A DNA stretch of 64,000 bases from Pseudomonas sp. MYb327 (GTDB lineage: Bacteria; Pseudomonadota; Gammaproteobacteria; Pseudomonadales; Pseudomonadaceae). The translations under genes were made by a program, and so were the position numbers. Every line of letters starts with the position of its first letter. Position 1 is the stretch's first letter. A model generated the notes under the pieces. The model did no database searches, was not told the origin of the DNA, and saw only the letters and a list, made by a program, of their open reading frames with translations. Location: the NCBI RefSeq assembly GCF_040438925.1, contig NZ_CP159258.1, forward strand, positions 3,610,001 to 3,674,000, in the 5' to 3' direction. Shown piece after piece: positions 47,830 to 57,092 of this stretch.

Positions 47830-47836
47830 AAATATC

Positions 47837-48535
47837 TCAGGCCAGTTCGGCGACTACGGAAGCCAACGCCTTGGCCGGATCAGCCGCCTGGCTGATCGGA
47901 CGACCGATCACCAGGTAGTCGGAACCGGCATCCAGCGCCTGACGCGGGGTCAGGATGCGGCGCTGATCGTCCTGGGCGCTGCCCGCCGGACGAATCCCCG
48001 GGGTGACCAATTGCAGCGACGGGTGCGCCGATTTCAGGGCCTGGGCTTCCAGGGCCGAGCACACCAGACCGTCCATCCCGGCCTTTTCCGCCAGTGCGGC
48101 CAAGCGCAATACCTGCTCTTGCGGCTCGATATCCAGACCAATACCCGCCAGGTCTTCTCGCTCCATGCTGGTCAGCACGGTCACGCCGATCAACAGCGGT
48201 TGCGGACCACTGCGCTTGTCCAGCACTTCACGGCACGCCGCCATCATGCGCAGACCACCGGAGCAGTGCACGTTGACCATCCACACGCCCATCTCTGCAG
48301 CTGCCTTCACGGCCATGGCGGTGGTGTTCGGGATGTCGTGGAACTTGAGGTCCAGGAATACTTCGAACCCCTTGTCACGCAGGGTGCCGACGATTTCCGA
48401 GGCGCAGCTGGTGAACAGTTCTTTACCGACTTTGACCCGGCACAGCTTCGGGTCCAACTGATCGGCCAGCTTCAGTGCGGCGTCACGGGTGGGGAAATCC
48501 AGGGCGACGATGATAGGAGTCTGGCAGGCGGACAT
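47837..48535 (-). CDS. pyrF: Orotidine 5'-phosphate decarboxylase
   Basis: A 232-residue enzyme for the last step of UMP synthesis. The catalytic DxKxxD motif is in [19 protein letters not shown] is the phosphate-binding region. The start [10 protein letters not shown] is preferred; the frame to 48571 has no similarity. The gene stands alone, as in other Pseudomonas. Confidence 0.96.
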   Translation of the reverse strand: MSACQTPIIVALDFPTRDAALKLADQLDPKLCRVKVGKELFTSCASEIVGTLRDKGFEVFLDLKFHDIPNTTAMAVKAAAEMGVWMVNVHCSGGLRMMAACREVLDKRSGPQPLLIGVTVLTSMEREDLAGIGLDIEPQEQVLRLAALAEKAGMDGLVCSALEAQALKSAHPSLQLVTPGIRPAGSAQDDQRRILTPRQALDAGSDYLVIGRPISQAADPAKALASVVAELA

Positions 48536-48664
48536 GAGTGGGCTCTCAGGCAAGTCGAAATCGGCGCGCATTGTAGCGGAACCAGCGCGGCTGCGGGACC
48601 CGATGATCGGTAAATCGTCGAGAATGCCCAGGCAAGACTAGCCGCTGGCGCAATTGTGTCGAGT

Positions 48665-48693
48665 TCGGTACAGACCCGACACGCCCACAACAC
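48665..48693 (+). promoter_or_regulatory. Shared 29-bp regulatory element upstream of the response regulator
   Basis: It begins TCGGTACAGACCCGACACG and contains two direct repeats of ACAnnCCCn with 9-bp period. It matches an element upstream of the EF-hand gene (50716-50744) at 23 of 29 positions. It lies 124 bp upstream of the response regulator start and is a candidate binding site for that OmpR-type regulator (autoregulation). Confidence 0.55.
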
Positions 48694-48816
48694 CCTTTCC
48701 CGCTACCCTCGGCAGCCGCAACACGTCCTTACAGCACTTCCCGCCTCCGGGCCGGACGCCTATGCTGAAGCCACAACCTCGCAGCCTATCTTTGTGGTTG
48801 GCAGCCTACCTGGCAG

Positions 48817-49587
48817 ATGAACGCACGCATGCACAACACCCTCGCTCCTGTGAACGACGATCAAAAAGCGCCCGGCGACGACAAGCGCTGGAGCATTCGC
48901 GCCTTGATCGTCGACGATGACGTCCCGATCCGCGAACTGATGATCGACTACCTGGCCCGCTTCAACATTCACGCCAGCGGCGTCACCGATGGCGCCGCCA
49001 TGCGCGTTGCCCTGCAAGCCGAGCACTTCGATGTGGTGGTACTCGACCTGATGCTGCCCGGCGAAGACGGTCTGTCGCTGTGCCGCTGGCTGCGCGCCGA
49101 GTCGGACATCCCGATCCTGATGCTCACCGCCCGCTGCGAACCCACCGACCGGATCATCGGCCTGGAGCTGGGCGCCGACGACTATATGGCCAAGCCGTTC
49201 GAGCCACGCGAACTGGTGGCGCGCATCCAGACCATCCTGCGTCGGGTCCGTGATGACCGCACCGAACAACGGGCGAACATCCGTTTCGACAACTGGCGTC
49301 TGAACAGCGTGTTGCGCCAGTTGATCGCCGCCGATGGCCTGGTGGTGCCGCTGTCCAACGCCGAATTCCGTCTGCTTTGGGTGTTTATCGAACGTCCGCG
49401 CCGGGTGCTGAGCCGCGAACAGTTGCTGGATGCTGCCCGCGGTCGTTCGATCGAAGCCTTCGATCGCAGCATCGATCTGCTGGTCTCTCGTCTGAGGCAA
49501 AAACTCGGTGATGACCCGAAAGCCCCGCAGTTGATCAAAACCGTGCGCGGCGAGGGTTACCTGTTCGACGCCCGAGACATCGGCTGA
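48817..49587 (+). CDS. OmpR-family response regulator
   Basis: A 256-residue regulator with a receiver domain (about residues 28-140: acidic pocket D33-D35, phospho-acceptor D77 in VVLDLMLPGEDG, K126 in MAKPFEP) and a C-terminal winged-helix DNA-binding domain. The first 25 residues are an extra tail; a start at 48829 is also possible. It overlaps the histidine kinase start by one base (TGATG), so the two are coupled. The targets probably include its own promoter and the EF-hand gene. Confidence 0.92.
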   Translation: MNARMHNTLAPVNDDQKAPGDDKRWSIRALIVDDDVPIRELMIDYLARFNIHASGVTDGAAMRVALQAEHFDVVVLDLMLPGEDGLSLCRWLRAESDIPILMLTARCEPTDRIIGLELGADDYMAKPFEPRELVARIQTILRRVRDDRTEQRANIRFDNWRLNSVLRQLIAADGLVVPLSNAEFRLLWVFIERPRRVLSREQLLDAARGRSIEAFDRSIDLLVSRLRQKLGDDPKAPQLIKTVRGEGYLFDARDIG

Positions 49588-50636
49588 TGCGCGGGCGCTT
49601 CGATACGCTGTTCGGCCGCCTGTTTGGCGTGTTGTTGGTGGCGATTATCCTGGCGCACGTGTTGGCATTTGCCTGGTTTCACTATTACGGCCCGCCACCG
49701 CCTCCTCCGCCGCCGGAGTTTTCCGAGGACTTTGACGGAGAGCGCCCGGCACCCGATCCGCGCTTTGAAAACCGCCCACCACGGCCATGGTTCGGCGGGC
49801 CGTTGGTGCCGCTGACCTTTCAACTGATCTCGCTGATCATTGCTGCCTGGTACGGCGCCAAACTGCTGAGCCGGCCGATCCAGCGCCTGAGTGACGCCGC
49901 CGAGCGCCTGAGCGAAAACCTCGACAGCCCACCGCTGGAAGAGTCCGGCCCGCGTGAGGCGCGACAAGCCGCGCACACGTTCAACAAGATGCAGCGGCGC
50001 ATCATCGAGCAGGTGCAGCAACGTTCGCGGATGCTCGGCGCGGTCTCCCATGACCTGCGCACGCCGCTGTCGCGGCTTAAGCTGCGGCTGGAGCAGATCG
50101 ACGACGACAAGTTGCAGGGCCAGATGCGCCAGGATCTGGATGACATGATCAGCATGCTCGACGCCACCTTGACCTATCTGCACGAGCAGCGCACCAGCGA
50201 GCAACCGCAGTGGATGGATGTGCAGGCGCTGGTTGAGTCCTTGAGCGAAAACGCCCAGGACCAGGGTGCCGACGTGCAGGCCACCGGCCATTGCGCGCCG
50301 CTGCAAGTGCAGCCGATGGCGTTGCGGTCGTGCGTCAACAACTTGCTGGATAACGCACTGCGTTATGCCGGGCAGGCGCTGATTACTCTGGAAGACCATC
50401 GCGAACAACTGATCATCCGGGTCATCGACCACGGCCCGGGGATTGCGGCTGAGCAGCGTGAAGCGGTGTTTGAACCGTTCTTTCGCCTTGAGGGTTCGCG
50501 TAATCGCAATTCAGGTGGCGTCGGTCTGGGCATGACCATCGCCCGCGAAGCGGCGGAGCGAATGGACGGGCGATTGAGCCTGGAAGAAACGCCGGGCGGC
50601 GGGTTAACGGCGGTCATCCGCCTCCCGCGCACTTGA
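49587..50636 (+). CDS. Sensor histidine kinase with polyproline periplasmic loop
   Basis: A 349-residue inner-membrane kinase. The membrane helix at about residues 10-31 is followed by a short periplasmic loop (32-73) with eight consecutive prolines (36-43) and an acidic stretch (EFSEDFDGE), a second helix (74-92), HAMP, the phospho-acceptor H155 in AVSHDLRTPLSRL and a HATPase domain. The small acidic loop could sense a cation; this is inference. It is the partner of the response regulator. Confidence 0.9.
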   Translation: MRGRFDTLFGRLFGVLLVAIILAHVLAFAWFHYYGPPPPPPPPEFSEDFDGERPAPDPRFENRPPRPWFGGPLVPLTFQLISLIIAAWYGAKLLSRPIQRLSDAAERLSENLDSPPLEESGPREARQAAHTFNKMQRRIIEQVQQRSRMLGAVSHDLRTPLSRLKLRLEQIDDDKLQGQMRQDLDDMISMLDATLTYLHEQRTSEQPQWMDVQALVESLSENAQDQGADVQATGHCAPLQVQPMALRSCVNNLLDNALRYAGQALITLEDHREQLIIRVIDHGPGIAAEQREAVFEPFFRLEGSRNRNSGGVGLGMTIAREAAERMDGRLSLEETPGGGLTAVIRLPRT

Positions 50637-50650
50637 AGACTCCGCGTCCC

Positions 50651-50678
50651 CCTGTGGGAGCAAGCTCGCTCCCACAGG
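50651..50678. repeat. Palindromic hairpin, REP-like
   Basis: CCTGTGGGAGC and GCTCCCACAGG flank AAGCTC, a near-perfect hairpin just after the kinase stop. It resembles one half-REP of another family (GTGGGAGC...) and may act as transcript end or mRNA stabiliser; it lacks a T run. Confidence 0.7.
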
Positions 50679-50715
50679 GCTAAGCGTTGGTCTGACCTTT
50701 GTGCATGTGTACCAC

Positions 50716-50744
50716 TCGGTACAAACCCCACATACCCACGACAA
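50716..50744 (+). promoter_or_regulatory. Shared 29-bp regulatory element upstream of the EF-hand gene
   Basis: It begins TCGGTACAAACCCCACATA, with the two ACAnnCCCn units of the copy at 48665-48693. It ends 65 bp upstream of the EF-hand start codon, a position suited to an activator site. Confidence 0.55.
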
Positions 50745-50809
50745 CTTACCCCTTGAGGCTGCATAAGCCGGTGCACCCACCGGTTTTCCATTCCAAGGAG
50801 TGAGCCCAA

Positions 50810-51436
50810 ATGATTGGTAGCGTCAGCAATTACACGAGCTATACCGGCACCAGCAGCACCTCAACCAGCGGCGCCCGCTCGCAACAGTTCCAGAAAGAAC
50901 TGCTAGCCAAACTGGATACCAACACCGACGGTTCGGTGGATCAGGATGAACTCAAGAGTGCGCTGTCGCAGAAGAGCGATGACGGCCTGCTGGTCAGCCT
51001 GAGCAAAAACTTCGACGACCTCGACAGCGACGACAGTGGCGACCTGAGCAGCGAAGAGATGGCCGCCATGGCTCCCCCGCCACCGCCACCGCCACAACAG
51101 GTGTCCAGCGACGAATTGTTCAGCAGCCTCGACGCCGACAGTGACGGCAGCGTCAGCGCCACCGAGCTGAGCAGCGCATTGCAGGCCAGCGATTCATCGA
51201 CCAGCAGCGACACCAGCGCTGCCTTACTCGAGGTACTCGATAGCGACAGCAGCGGCGGTGTCAGCAGCGATGAACTCAAGGCCGCCCTGCAAGCCGGACG
51301 CGAGCAAAACAGCGACAGCGCTACCGCTCAGTCAACCACCAGCGAGGCCCTGAACAGAATGATCGCCAACCTGATTAAGCAATATTCGCTCGACAACGTG
51401 GCGAGCGTGGGCAAGTACCTGAACGTGGCGACCTGA
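50810..51436 (+). CDS. EF-hand calcium-binding protein
   Basis: A 208-residue protein with four EF-hand loops, each 12 residues with Asp at position 1 and Glu at 12, starting at residues 36, 72, 108 and 144: exactly 36 residues apart. Seven prolines (89-95) separate the two pairs. The N terminus is Ser/Thr/Gly-rich without a clear signal peptide, and the tail (170-208) is Ser/Thr/Gln-rich then amphipathic. AAGGAG precedes the ATG by a normal distance. It follows the two-component genes and shares their upstream element. Probable calcium sensor or buffer. Confidence 0.88.
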   Translation: MIGSVSNYTSYTGTSSTSTSGARSQQFQKELLAKLDTNTDGSVDQDELKSALSQKSDDGLLVSLSKNFDDLDSDDSGDLSSEEMAAMAPPPPPPPQQVSSDELFSSLDADSDGSVSATELSSALQASDSSTSSDTSAALLEVLDSDSSGGVSSDELKAALQAGREQNSDSATAQSTTSEALNRMIANLIKQYSLDNVASVGKYLNVAT

Positions 51437-51455
51437 ATTTCTACCTGAAACAAAC

Positions 51456-51541
51456 GTGGGAGCTGTCTGCTGGCGTTAGCGGTGGGTCAACCAACAACAA
51501 TGTTGAATGACGCACTGCTATCGCCAGGCTAGCTCCCACAG
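51456..51541. repeat. Degenerate REPIN-like inverted pair
   Basis: GTGGGAGCTGTCTGCTGGCG at the left and CGCCAGGCTAGCTCCCACAG at the right enclose about 45 bp between the convergent EF-hand and FabH-like genes. It is a diverged copy with GTGGGAGC ends. Confidence 0.7.
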
Positions 51542-51562
51542 GTTTTCGGCTGGGCCGCTAAC

Positions 51563-52684
51563 TCAGCGCTTGCGCAGAATCACGCTACCAATCGAGTAAC
51601 CGGCACCGAACGAACTGAGCACCGCCAGCGAACCGGCTGGCAGGTCGTCCTGGTTCTTGTGAAATGCAATCACCGAACCGGCGGAACTGGTGTTGGCGTA
51701 GGTGTCGAGAATCACCGGCGCTTCCTGTTCGGTGGCGTCGCGGCCCAGCAGTTTCTTGACGATCAGATGGTTCATGCTGAGGTTGGCCTGATGCAGCCAG
51801 AAACGCTTCACGTCGCCAACGTTGAGCTGGTTCTCTTCCAGGTGCGTCGCGACCAGTTCGGCCACCATCGGGCACACGTCACGGAACACCTTGCGGCCTT
51901 CCTGGACGAACAGTTTGTCCTTGGTACCGATGCCCTCTTCCGCCGCGCGGTTGAGGAAGCCGAAGTTGTTGCGGATGTTGTTGGAGAACTTGGTCAGCAG
52001 CTTGGTGCTGACGATGCCGAACTGGTACTTGGACGTCGCCAGGTCGGCACGTTCGATGATCACCGCAGTCGCGGCGTCGCCGAAGATGAAGTGGCTGTCG
52101 CGGTCGCGGAAGTTCAGGTGACCGGTGCAGACTTCCGGGTTGACCATCAGGATCGCCCTGGCCTGGCCCAGTTGAATGCTGTTGGCGGCAGTCTGAATGC
52201 CGAAGGTCGCCGAAGAGCACGCCACGTTCATGTCAAAACCGAAACCCTGGATGCCCAGCGCTTCCTGGACTTCGATGGCAATGGCCGGGTAGGCGCGTTG
52301 CAGGTTGGAGCAGGCGACGATAACGCCGTCGATGTCGGCGGCGGTCTTGCCCGCGCGTTGCAAGGCTTGTTCAGCTGCGCCGATCGCCATCTGGCAAAGT
52401 ACCGACCATTCGTCGTTCGAGCGCTCCGGTAGGCGTGGCGCCATGCGTTGCGGGTCGAGGATGCCGTCCTTGTCCATGACAAAACGGCTCTTGATGCCAG
52501 AGGCTTTTTCGATAAACGCTGCGCTGGACTCGGTCAATGCTTCGACTTCGCCGCGCGCGATGGCGTCTGCGTTGTCAGCGTTGAATTGCGCCACATAGGT
52601 ATTGAAAGACTGCACCAGCTCTTCGTTGGAGATGCTGTTGGCCGGGGTGTACAGGCCGGTGCCGCTGATGACGACGTTATGCAT
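51563..52684 (-). CDS. Beta-ketoacyl-ACP synthase III-like protein
   Basis: A 373-residue thiolase-fold condensing enzyme. The active-site cysteine lies in NVACSSATFGIQ, and the histidine and asparagine of the triad in WLHQANLSMNH and DTYANTSSAG. It is longer than FabH (about 317). A Pseudomonas homologue (PA3286) is reported to condense octanoyl-CoA with malonyl-ACP, shunting beta-oxidation products into synthesis; that match is from memory. The start is MHNVVISGTG at 52684; the frame to 52771 lacks similarity. Not in the fab cluster. Confidence 0.88.
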   Translation of the reverse strand: MHNVVISGTGLYTPANSISNEELVQSFNTYVAQFNADNADAIARGEVEALTESSAAFIEKASGIKSRFVMDKDGILDPQRMAPRLPERSNDEWSVLCQMAIGAAEQALQRAGKTAADIDGVIVACSNLQRAYPAIAIEVQEALGIQGFGFDMNVACSSATFGIQTAANSIQLGQARAILMVNPEVCTGHLNFRDRDSHFIFGDAATAVIIERADLATSKYQFGIVSTKLLTKFSNNIRNNFGFLNRAAEEGIGTKDKLFVQEGRKVFRDVCPMVAELVATHLEENQLNVGDVKRFWLHQANLSMNHLIVKKLLGRDATEQEAPVILDTYANTSSAGSVIAFHKNQDDLPAGSLAVLSSFGAGYSIGSVILRKR

Positions 52685-53005
52685 GGTCGTGTCTCTAATC
52701 TGTTCAGGCAGAAAGCATTGGCACCGACGTACCAATACACAAAGGGTTCGTTCCCGTGACGGGAAAGCCAACCTGGCATCGCTTTATTCCGTACCGCCCG
52801 AACCGTGAGAGGCTCAAAACCGCGGGGCCGGCGTTTATAGGCGCGAAGTTTGCCATAAACCTTGGGTTTTGGCCCCTATTTGCGAGATGACACGACCTGA
52901 AACAGCGTTTCGGAATGCGGATGAAGGACCTGTAGGAGCCGGCTTGCTGGCGATAGCGCCCTTAAGAACGCCATCGCCAGCAAGCCGGCTCCTACAGGGG
53001 CTATG
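52685..53005. other. Intergenic region between the FabH-like gene and hrpA
   Basis: This 321-bp stretch holds the leader of the FabH-like gene at its left. A possible -10 (TATAAA on the minus strand, near 52833-52838) has no good -35. The REPIN at 52931-52997 is at its right. Nothing else is recognised. Confidence 0.6.
52931..52997. repeat. REPIN (short inverted REP pair)
   Basis: TGTAGGAGCCGGCTTGCTGG and a fully matching inverse complement are separated by only about 17 bp, the tightest and least mutated pair here. It lies just after the hrpA stop. Confidence 0.92.
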
Positions 53006-56000
53006 TCAGGGTTCGACCTGGCTCCACTGCTTGCTCAAACGCTTATCAGAGATCGGCACCTTGGTCCCCAATTGCTGGGCGAATAGCGACACCCGGTATT
53101 CCTCCAGCCACCAGCGATACAACTCCAGCTGCGGATCGCGCTTGCCTTCCTGGGCGTGTTTATTGGCGCGGGTCTGGTATTGCGTCCAGAGGCCCGACAA
53201 CTCGCCGCTCCAGACCCGATCCCGCTGCACCTGAGCGCCGATTTTCTCGAAACGTTGCTCGACCGCTTTGAGATAGCGCGGCAACTCCTTGAGCCACTGC
53301 ATCGGCGTTTCCCGGACAAACCCCGGATAGACCAAGTGGCTGAGCTGCTGCTTGATGTCGTTGAGCGCCACGGCTTGCGCCAGGTCGATCTTGCCCTTGA
53401 AGCGCTTTTGCAGACCGTGCCAGAGCTTGAGGATGTCCAGGGTCAGCCTTGCCAGACGCTCGGCGTGTTCGGTCCAGGCGCCGCGTTTGCGCTCGGCCAG
53501 GGACGCCAATGCGGCGCCGTCACGGGGCAACGGGTCTTCGCCGTCGAGAATGCAGCTGTCGAGGCTGGCCAGCAGAATGTCTTCCACCAGCGCATCGACG
53601 CGCCCAAGGTCGCGGTACAGCAGACCGAGTTCGGTCAGGCCCGGCAACTTGCCGCGCAGGAATTTCGCCGGTTCCGCCAGTTGTTGCATCAACAAGCGTT
53701 GCAAGGCGCGGCGGTGCTGGAATTCGGCTTCGGCCGGGGTCGAGAAACGCCCTTCCTTGACTGTGCCGGCCTCTTCCACCAGCGCCGGGTAAACCGTCAT
53801 CGACAGCCCGGCGATCTTCTGCTGGGTTTTCTCAGCCACGGCGGCGAACACTTTCGGCTCGACCGGTTGCTGGCTCTTCGCGGTTTGCGGTACGGCCAAT
53901 GCGGCTTGGCTCGCTTCAGCGAACCGCGCCGTCAGTTCCGCCAGATCGCGACCTTCGCCTAGAAACTTGCCCTGGGCGTCGACGATTTCCAGGTTCATGC
54001 GCAAATGGCTTTCGACCTGTTGGGCTGCTTCGGCCCAAGCTTCATCGCTGACGCGGGCGCCAGTCATACGCAGCAGCTCGCGGCCCAACGCCTGAGGCAA
54101 CGAGCCTTCGGCGAAGGTCATCCGCTGCAACGCGGCTTTGACGAAGTCCGGTACTGGCACGAAATTCTTGCGCAAGGCCTTGGGCAGGTTGCGCACCAAG
54201 GCAATGCACTTGGCTTCGATGACGCCCGGCACCAGCCATTCCAGACGCTCCGGAGGCAGCATCGGCAACAACGGTGCCGGCACGCGCAGGGTGACGCCGT
54301 CGCGCGGATGGTTCGGCTCGAAGTGGTAACTCAGGGCCAATTCCAGATCGCCGATGTGCAAGGTGTCCGGGTAATGCTGGGCGGTGACTTCACTGGCTTC
54401 GCGGGCCAGCACGTCTTCTTCGCGCATGATCAGCAGCTGTGGATCCTTCTGGCTGTTGATTCGATACCAACTGTCGAAGGTGGCAGTCTGGTGAATCTCC
54501 GCCGGCAGGCGCGCATCGTAGAAGGCGTAAAGGGTTTCTTCGTCGGCAAGAATGTCGCGGCGACGGGCCTTGGCTTCCAGTTCGTCGAGTTGTTCCAGCA
54601 GCTGTTTGTTGGCCGTCAGGCACTTGGCCTTGGACTGGATTTCCCCCCGCACCAATGCTTCGCGGATGAACAATTCGCGAGAGACCACCAGGTCGACCGG
54701 GCCGTAATGCACCGGTCGGCGCCCAACCACGATCAGCCCGAACAAAGTGATCTGCTCAAACGCCACAACCTGCCCGCGCTTCTTCTCCCAATGGGGTTCG
54801 AAGTGGTTTTTCTTGATCAGGTGCCCGGCGAGCGGTTCGATCCAGTCGGCATCGATCTTCGCCACCATGCGCGCGTAGAGCTTGGTGGTTTCCACCAGTT
54901 CGGCGGTCATCAGCCACTGCGGGCGCTTTTTACCGATGCCTGACGACGGGTGAATCCAGAAGCGCCGCTGCCGCGCGCCGAGGTAGTCGCCGTCCTCGGT
55001 TTTCTGGCCGATCTGGCTGAGCAAGCCCACCAGCACCGCTTTGTGCAGTTTTGGATAATCCGCCGGTTCTTTGTTAAGGCTCAGCTGCATGTCGCGGCAG
55101 ATCAGGCTCAACTGACGGTGGGAATCGCGCCACTCGCGCAGGCGCAGGTAATTGAGGAAATTCTTGCGGCACCAGTTACGCAATGGACTGGCCGTCAGCG
55201 CCTGGCGCTGCTCTTCGAAACCTCGCCACAGATTGACCAGCCCGGCGAAATCCGAGTCGACGTCTTTCCATTGGGCGTGTGCCTGATCTGCCGCTTGCTG
55301 ACGCTCCGGCGGACGCTCGCGCGGGTCCTGGATCGACATGGCGCTGGCGACGATCAGCACTTCCTGCAAGCTGCCGAGCTTGGCCGCTTCGAGCAGCATG
55401 CGACCCATGCGCGGGTCCACCGGCAGGCGCGCCAACTGACGACCGAGCGGTGTCAGCTGACTGTTGCGGTCCACCGCCGAGAGTTCTTGCAACAGGTTGT
55501 AGCCGTCGCTGATCGCTTTGCCGTCAGGCGGTTCGATGAACGGGAACGCGGTGACTTCACCGAGGCGCAGATGCAGCATTTGCAAAATAACGGCGGCGAG
55601 GTTGGTACGGAGGATTTCCGGATCGGTAAATTCCGGGCGCCCAAGAAAATCTTCTTCGCTGTACAGGCGTACACAAATGCCCGGCTCGACCCGACCACAT
55701 CGACCCTTACGCTGGTTGGCGCTGGCCTGGGAAATCGCTTCGATGGGCAGGCGCTGGACCTTGGCGCGGTAGCTGTAGCGGCTGATGCGCGCGGTACCGC
55801 TGTCGATCACGTAGCGGATGCCCGGCACGGTCAGCGAGGTTTCCGCGACGTTGGTTGCCAGCACCACACGACGGCCAGGGTGCGACTGGAAAATCCGCTG
55901 CTGTTCGGCCGGCGACAAACGCGCGTACAGCGGCAGGATTTCGGTATGTTTGAGCTGGGCCTTGCGTAGCATGTCGGCGGCGTCGCGAATCTCGCGCTCG

Positions 56001-56917
56001 CCCGGCAAAAACACCAGCACATCGCCGGGACTGCGACGCTCGCTGCGCTCATAGGCGGCGATTTCGTCGAGGGTAGCGAGGATCGCCTGATCCACGGTCA
56101 AGTCGTCCTCGACACGGTTGCCCTCTTCGTCCTGCTCAAGCGTCAGCGGGCGATACCAGGTGTCCACCGGGAAGGTACGGCCGGAGACTTCGACAATCGG
56201 TGCATCGTCGAAGTGCTTCGAGAAACGTTCAAGATCGATGGTTGCCGACGTGATGATGACTTTCAGGTCCGGACGGCGCGGCAGCAGGGTTTTCAGGTAA
56301 CCCAACAGGAAGTCGATGTTTAGGCTGCGTTCGTGAGCTTCGTCAACGATGATCGTGTCGTAGCGTTCCAGATACCGGTCGTTCTGGGTTTCCGCCAGCA
56401 GGATGCCGTCGGTCATCAGTTTGATCAGCGTGTTGGAATCGCTCTGATCCTCGAACCGCACCTGATAACCGACCAGCGCGCCCAACGGCGTGCCGAGCTC
56501 TTCGGCGACCCGGGCGGCCACGCTGCGTGCGGCGATTCGGCGGGGCTGGGTGTGGCCGATCAAACCGTGCTGGCCGCGCCCGATTTCCAGGCAGATTTTC
56601 GGCAACTGGGTGGTTTTACCTGAGCCGGTTTCGCCGGCGATGATCAGCACCTGATGCTTGAGCAGTGCGTCTTTGATTTCGTCGCGCTTGGCAGCGATTG
56701 GCAGGCTGTCGTCGTAACGAATCACCGGCAGGCTGGCCTTGCGCGCCAGCACCTGATCACAAGACGCCTGCATGCGCGCCACCCATTGGGCCAGTTTGGC
56801 CTCGTCAGGTTTCTTGCGCAGCTCAAGCAACTGCCGCCGCAGCCGGTGGCGGTCGGCGAGCATGGCGTGATCGAGGTTTTTCAGCAGTTTGTCGATGGAG
56901 GGCGATTCGTCGGTCAT
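53006..56917 (-). CDS. hrpA: ATP-dependent RNA helicase HrpA
   Basis: A 1303-residue DEAH-box helicase, as in E. coli (1300). Walker A is GETGSGKTTQLP near residue 98, the DEAH motif lies in DEAHERSLN and the SAT motif (TSATID) follows; then helicase C, HA2, OB-fold and the HrpA-specific C-terminal region. E. coli HrpA acts on stalled ribosomes and mRNA processing. The reading frame is intact. It stands alone between REPINs. Confidence 0.95.
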   Translation of the reverse strand: MTDESPSIDKLLKNLDHAMLADRHRLRRQLLELRKKPDEAKLAQWVARMQASCDQVLARKASLPVIRYDDSLPIAAKRDEIKDALLKHQVLIIAGETGSGKTTQLPKICLEIGRGQHGLIGHTQPRRIAARSVAARVAEELGTPLGALVGYQVRFEDQSDSNTLIKLMTDGILLAETQNDRYLERYDTIIVDEAHERSLNIDFLLGYLKTLLPRRPDLKVIITSATIDLERFSKHFDDAPIVEVSGRTFPVDTWYRPLTLEQDEEGNRVEDDLTVDQAILATLDEIAAYERSERRSPGDVLVFLPGEREIRDAADMLRKAQLKHTEILPLYARLSPAEQQRIFQSHPGRRVVLATNVAETSLTVPGIRYVIDSGTARISRYSYRAKVQRLPIEAISQASANQRKGRCGRVEPGICVRLYSEEDFLGRPEFTDPEILRTNLAAVILQMLHLRLGEVTAFPFIEPPDGKAISDGYNLLQELSAVDRNSQLTPLGRQLARLPVDPRMGRMLLEAAKLGSLQEVLIVASAMSIQDPRERPPERQQAADQAHAQWKDVDSDFAGLVNLWRGFEEQRQALTASPLRNWCRKNFLNYLRLREWRDSHRQLSLICRDMQLSLNKEPADYPKLHKAVLVGLLSQIGQKTEDGDYLGARQRRFWIHPSSGIGKKRPQWLMTAELVETTKLYARMVAKIDADWIEPLAGHLIKKNHFEPHWEKKRGQVVAFEQITLFGLIVVGRRPVHYGPVDLVVSRELFIREALVRGEIQSKAKCLTANKQLLEQLDELEAKARRRDILADEETLYAFYDARLPAEIHQTATFDSWYRINSQKDPQLLIMREEDVLAREASEVTAQHYPDTLHIGDLELALSYHFEPNHPRDGVTLRVPAPLLPMLPPERLEWLVPGVIEAKCIALVRNLPKALRKNFVPVPDFVKAALQRMTFAEGSLPQALGRELLRMTGARVSDEAWAEAAQQVESHLRMNLEIVDAQGKFLGEGRDLAELTARFAEASQAALAVPQTAKSQQPVEPKVFAAVAEKTQQKIAGLSMTVYPALVEEAGTVKEGRFSTPAEAEFQHRRALQRLLMQQLAEPAKFLRGKLPGLTELGLLYRDLGRVDALVEDILLASLDSCILDGEDPLPRDGAALASLAERKRGAWTEHAERLARLTLDILKLWHGLQKRFKGKIDLAQAVALNDIKQQLSHLVYPGFVRETPMQWLKELPRYLKAVEQRFEKIGAQVQRDRVWSGELSGLWTQYQTRANKHAQEGKRDPQLELYRWWLEEYRVSLFAQQLGTKVPISDKRLSKQWSQVEP

Positions 56918-56990
56918 CGGGTACGCAATTCAGTCGTCTAGTGGCGCAGGGTACGGATTGTCGCAGATTTGAACGACGAACGAGATCCCT

Positions 56991-57080
56991 TGTAGGAGCC
57001 GGCTTGCTGGCGATAGCAGTGTCACAGTCAGCTCATGGGTGGCTGACAGACCGTCATCGCTGGCAAGCCAGCTCCTACAA
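56991..57080. repeat. REPIN (inverted REP pair)
   Basis: TGTAGGAGCCGGCTTGCTGG and GCTGGCAAGCCAGCTCCTAC form the arms, with flanking CCCT and AGGGG extending the symmetry by four bases each. It lies between the aceK stop and the hrpA start. Confidence 0.88.
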
Positions 57081-57092
57081 GGGGTTGAGACG

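Noticed and set aside
50651..50678. Rho-independent terminator after the kinase gene
   Set aside because: The stem is good but no T run follows; it fits a REP-type palindrome better, though it may still end or protect the transcript.
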